Of a DNA stretch of 7,332 bases, positions 6,001-7,332 are shown piece by piece; position 1 is the stretch's first letter; each line of letters starts with the position of its first letter. This stretch comes from Promethearchaeota archaeon (GTDB taxonomy: Archaea > Asgardarchaeota > Lokiarchaeia > Sigyniarchaeales > SOKP01): NCBI GenBank assembly GCA_030606095.1, contig JAUWHC010000120.1, forward strand, positions 1-7,332. Reading direction: 5' to 3'. A program made the translations under genes and the position numbers. Below the pieces are notes generated by a model that was not told the origin of the DNA, ran no database searches, and was given only the letters and a program-made list of their open reading frames with translations.

Positions 6001-6080
6001 TATTTTTCCAATAATAGATTCACCTTTTTCAATTGTTATTTATTAGAAGAAAATCATAAAGAAAAGCTTAATGACGAATA

Positions 6081-6105
6081 AAATTAGAATTTTATAACCT
6101 AATTT
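6081..6105 (-). terminator. Candidate hairpin terminator after ftsZ
   Basis: On the minus strand the order is AAATTAG, an 11-nt loop, CTAATTT, then TATTC, starting 14 nt past the ftsZ stop. The perfect 7-bp stem followed by a T-rich end looks like a weak terminator. An overlapping palindrome with arms 6079-6085 and 6088-6094 offers an alternative fold. The stem is almost all A-T, so stability is low. Confidence 0.35.
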
Positions 6106-6118
6106 ATAGGAAATATAT

Positions 6119-7261
6119 TTAGAGTTGGTTGAAGTTAGAGTGTGGAAATTCTGTACCATCGATTGCCGCTTGAACGTAAGGAGAGATTGGTCCTCGTCCT
6201 AAAGCCATAATCCTAATTTTCGAGCCTAATATTGGATTTATGGAAGTCCCAAATTTGAGAGAAGCGTCTTCAGGAATTTCGCTCGAGACTGTCGAGATAA
6301 TTTTATCTATTTGGGATAAAGATAGTTGGTGATCTCCCGAAACTGAAACTATACAATTATCGACTTTTTTAGTATCTGGTTCTAAAAGTGGGTTGTGAAG
6401 CGCTAATCTTGCTTTTTTTATTAAGTCGGCTTCGTCTCCTAAGGATTCTGTGATGCCTATTAAACCAGAAGGGTATTGTCCTTTCTTTTGAATTACTTTT
6501 CTCACATCAGCGTAATCAATGTTAATCAAACCACAATTGTTAATTAAATTAATGATTTCGTTAATGCTTCTAATTAAAACCTCATCCATTATCTTAAAGC
6601 CCGTTAAAATGGGGAGCTTTTGATTGAAGCGTAGAAGATTATCATTTGGGACAGGGATTAATGTATCAGAATATTTTAGAAGTTCTTCTAAACCTTTTTT
6701 TGCTCTTAGGCTTCGTTCAGTTCCTTCAGATGAAAAAGGCACCGAGCAAAACGATACTACCGTAGCGTTGTTTTTTTTTGCTTCCCTCGCAACTATAGGT
6801 GCTGCACCTGTACCCGTACCTCCTCCCAATCCAAATGTTAAAAAAACTACATCTGCGTTTAAAACCTGCGAAAGTCGACTGACATCTTCTTCTGCAGCAG
6901 TAGTTCCAATACTAGGATCGTTGCCTGAACCTAATCCGTTGCATGTTTCCTTTCCTATTAGTAGTTTCTGATTAGAATTTGAATAATATAAATCGTGGGC
7001 ATCTGTGTTAATATTTAAAGTTTCAATAAAATCAGAACCCATATCTTGCATTCTTGACACTGTATTGTTTCCTGCGCCCCCAATTCCAACTACAATAGAT
7101 TTTATCTTTAAAACTTTAAGTAAATCCGAAAGATATTTATCGTTATCTAAATTGGCGGAGCTGTTAGAATTTACGTTTTGACGGGCAATTTCGTTAAATC
7201 TAGACCTTACTGATACTCTTGATCTCGCGATATCGCTTAAATCTAATTCATCATTATTCAT
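6119..7261 (-). CDS. ftsZ: FtsZ-family cell-division GTPase
   Basis: This 380-aa tubulin-superfamily GTPase polymerises into the cytokinetic ring at mid-cell. The nucleotide-binding loop GGAGNNT is at residues 61-67, an INTDAHDL segment at 84-91 and the signature GGGTGTG at 146-152. The catalytic T7 loop is Asn247-x-Asp249-x-x-Asp252. All residues needed for GTP binding and hydrolysis are therefore present, and CetZ-type or tubulin assignment is not favoured. The GTPase core starts only near residue 52, after a polar, Arg- and Asn-rich extension. The C-terminus ends about 20 residues after the last core strand (IRIMALGRG), with no obvious bacterial-type FtsA/ZipA-binding peptide. The start chosen is ATG at 7261; an in-frame TTG at 7270 would add three residues. 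A weak GGTTGAT (7266-7272) precedes the ATG. Archaea often have FtsZ1 and FtsZ2, and I cannot assign this copy to either from this view. Confidence 0.95.
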   Translation of the reverse strand: MNNDELDLSDIARSRVSVRSRFNEIARQNVNSNSSANLDNDKYLSDLLKVLKIKSIVVGIGGAGNNTVSRMQDMGSDFIETLNINTDAHDLYYSNSNQKLLIGKETCNGLGSGNDPSIGTTAAEEDVSRLSQVLNADVVFLTFGLGGGTGTGAAPIVAREAKKNNATVVSFCSVPFSSEGTERSLRAKKGLEELLKYSDTLIPVPNDNLLRFNQKLPILTGFKIMDEVLIRSINEIINLINNCGLINIDYADVRKVIQKKGQYPSGLIGITESLGDEADLIKKARLALHNPLLEPDTKKVDNCIVSVSGDHQLSLSQIDKIISTVSSEIPEDASLKFGTSINPILGSKIRIMALGRGPISPYVQAAIDGTEFPHSNFNQL

Positions 7262-7302
7262 AATTATCAACCATAATTAGGAGCAATTTGTTACATAATA
7301 TT

Positions 7303-7314
7303 GGTATTATATCC
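7303..7314 (-). promoter_or_regulatory. TATA box for ftsZ
   Basis: On the minus strand the site reads TGGATATAATAC, a plausible TATA element centred near 7309. A start about 26 nt downstream, near 7283, would leave a leader of roughly 20 nt before the ATG at 7261. A second AT-rich element just upstream (7315-7324) is an alternative. Confidence 0.4.
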
Positions 7315-7332
7315 AAATAATATAAGAAAGTA

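Noticed and set aside
6624..6971. 115-codon open frame on the + strand across ftsZ
   Set aside because: It is antisense to the GTPase core of ftsZ; the Pro-rich product is the complement of the Gly-rich signature loop, and no ribosome binding site is evident.
7262..7274. ATG at 7274 as an alternative ftsZ start
   Set aside because: It is out of frame with ftsZ by one base.

Overview
This is an AT-rich window that reads as archaeal chromosomal DNA. The clearest sign is an archaeal-type alanyl-tRNA synthetase with an N-terminal cysteine cluster and a Gly-rich C-terminal domain. An FtsZ-family GTPase, TATA/BRE-like promoters, short or absent leaders on several genes, GGTGA-type ribosome binding sites, and GTG/TTG starts agree with this. 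The small ORF at 5208-5516 resembles a family I associate, from memory only, with Asgard (Lokiarchaeota-like) genomes. An Asgard or other mesophilic low-GC archaeon is therefore a plausible but unproven source. I see no CRISPR array, insertion sequence, rRNA or tRNA.

Layout, left to right. Positions 1-101 hold the tail of an unidentified + strand gene, converging on a two-gene minus-strand operon. That operon is a calcineurin-like metallophosphoesterase (528-1334) followed 2 nt later by a GTG-started Nudix hydrolase (106-525), driven by a TATA box near 1370. Next comes a minus-strand pair of very small genes: a 52-aa acidic protein of unknown function (1647-1805) and a 53-aa basic zinc-ribbon protein (1468-1629). 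They are 17 nt apart, and the ribosome binding site of the second touches the stop codon of the first. A 984-aa alaS follows (2001-4955, minus, TTG start).

To its right, a divergent 252-nt intergenic region separates alaS from a + strand gene for a small protein likely to have a ferredoxin-like/dimeric alpha-beta barrel fold (5208-5516). An FMN-binding split-barrel protein (5563-6000, minus) and ftsZ (6119-7261, minus) complete the window.

The genes are housekeeping (translation fidelity, cell division), nucleotide and phosphoester hydrolysis, and small proteins of unknown role. They do not form one obvious pathway. The best candidates for something undescribed are the coupled 52/53-aa pair, the small barrel protein with an 8-bp inverted repeat bracketing its promoter, and the long N-terminal extension of FtsZ combined with a short C-terminal tail lacking a recognisable bacterial-type terminal peptide.
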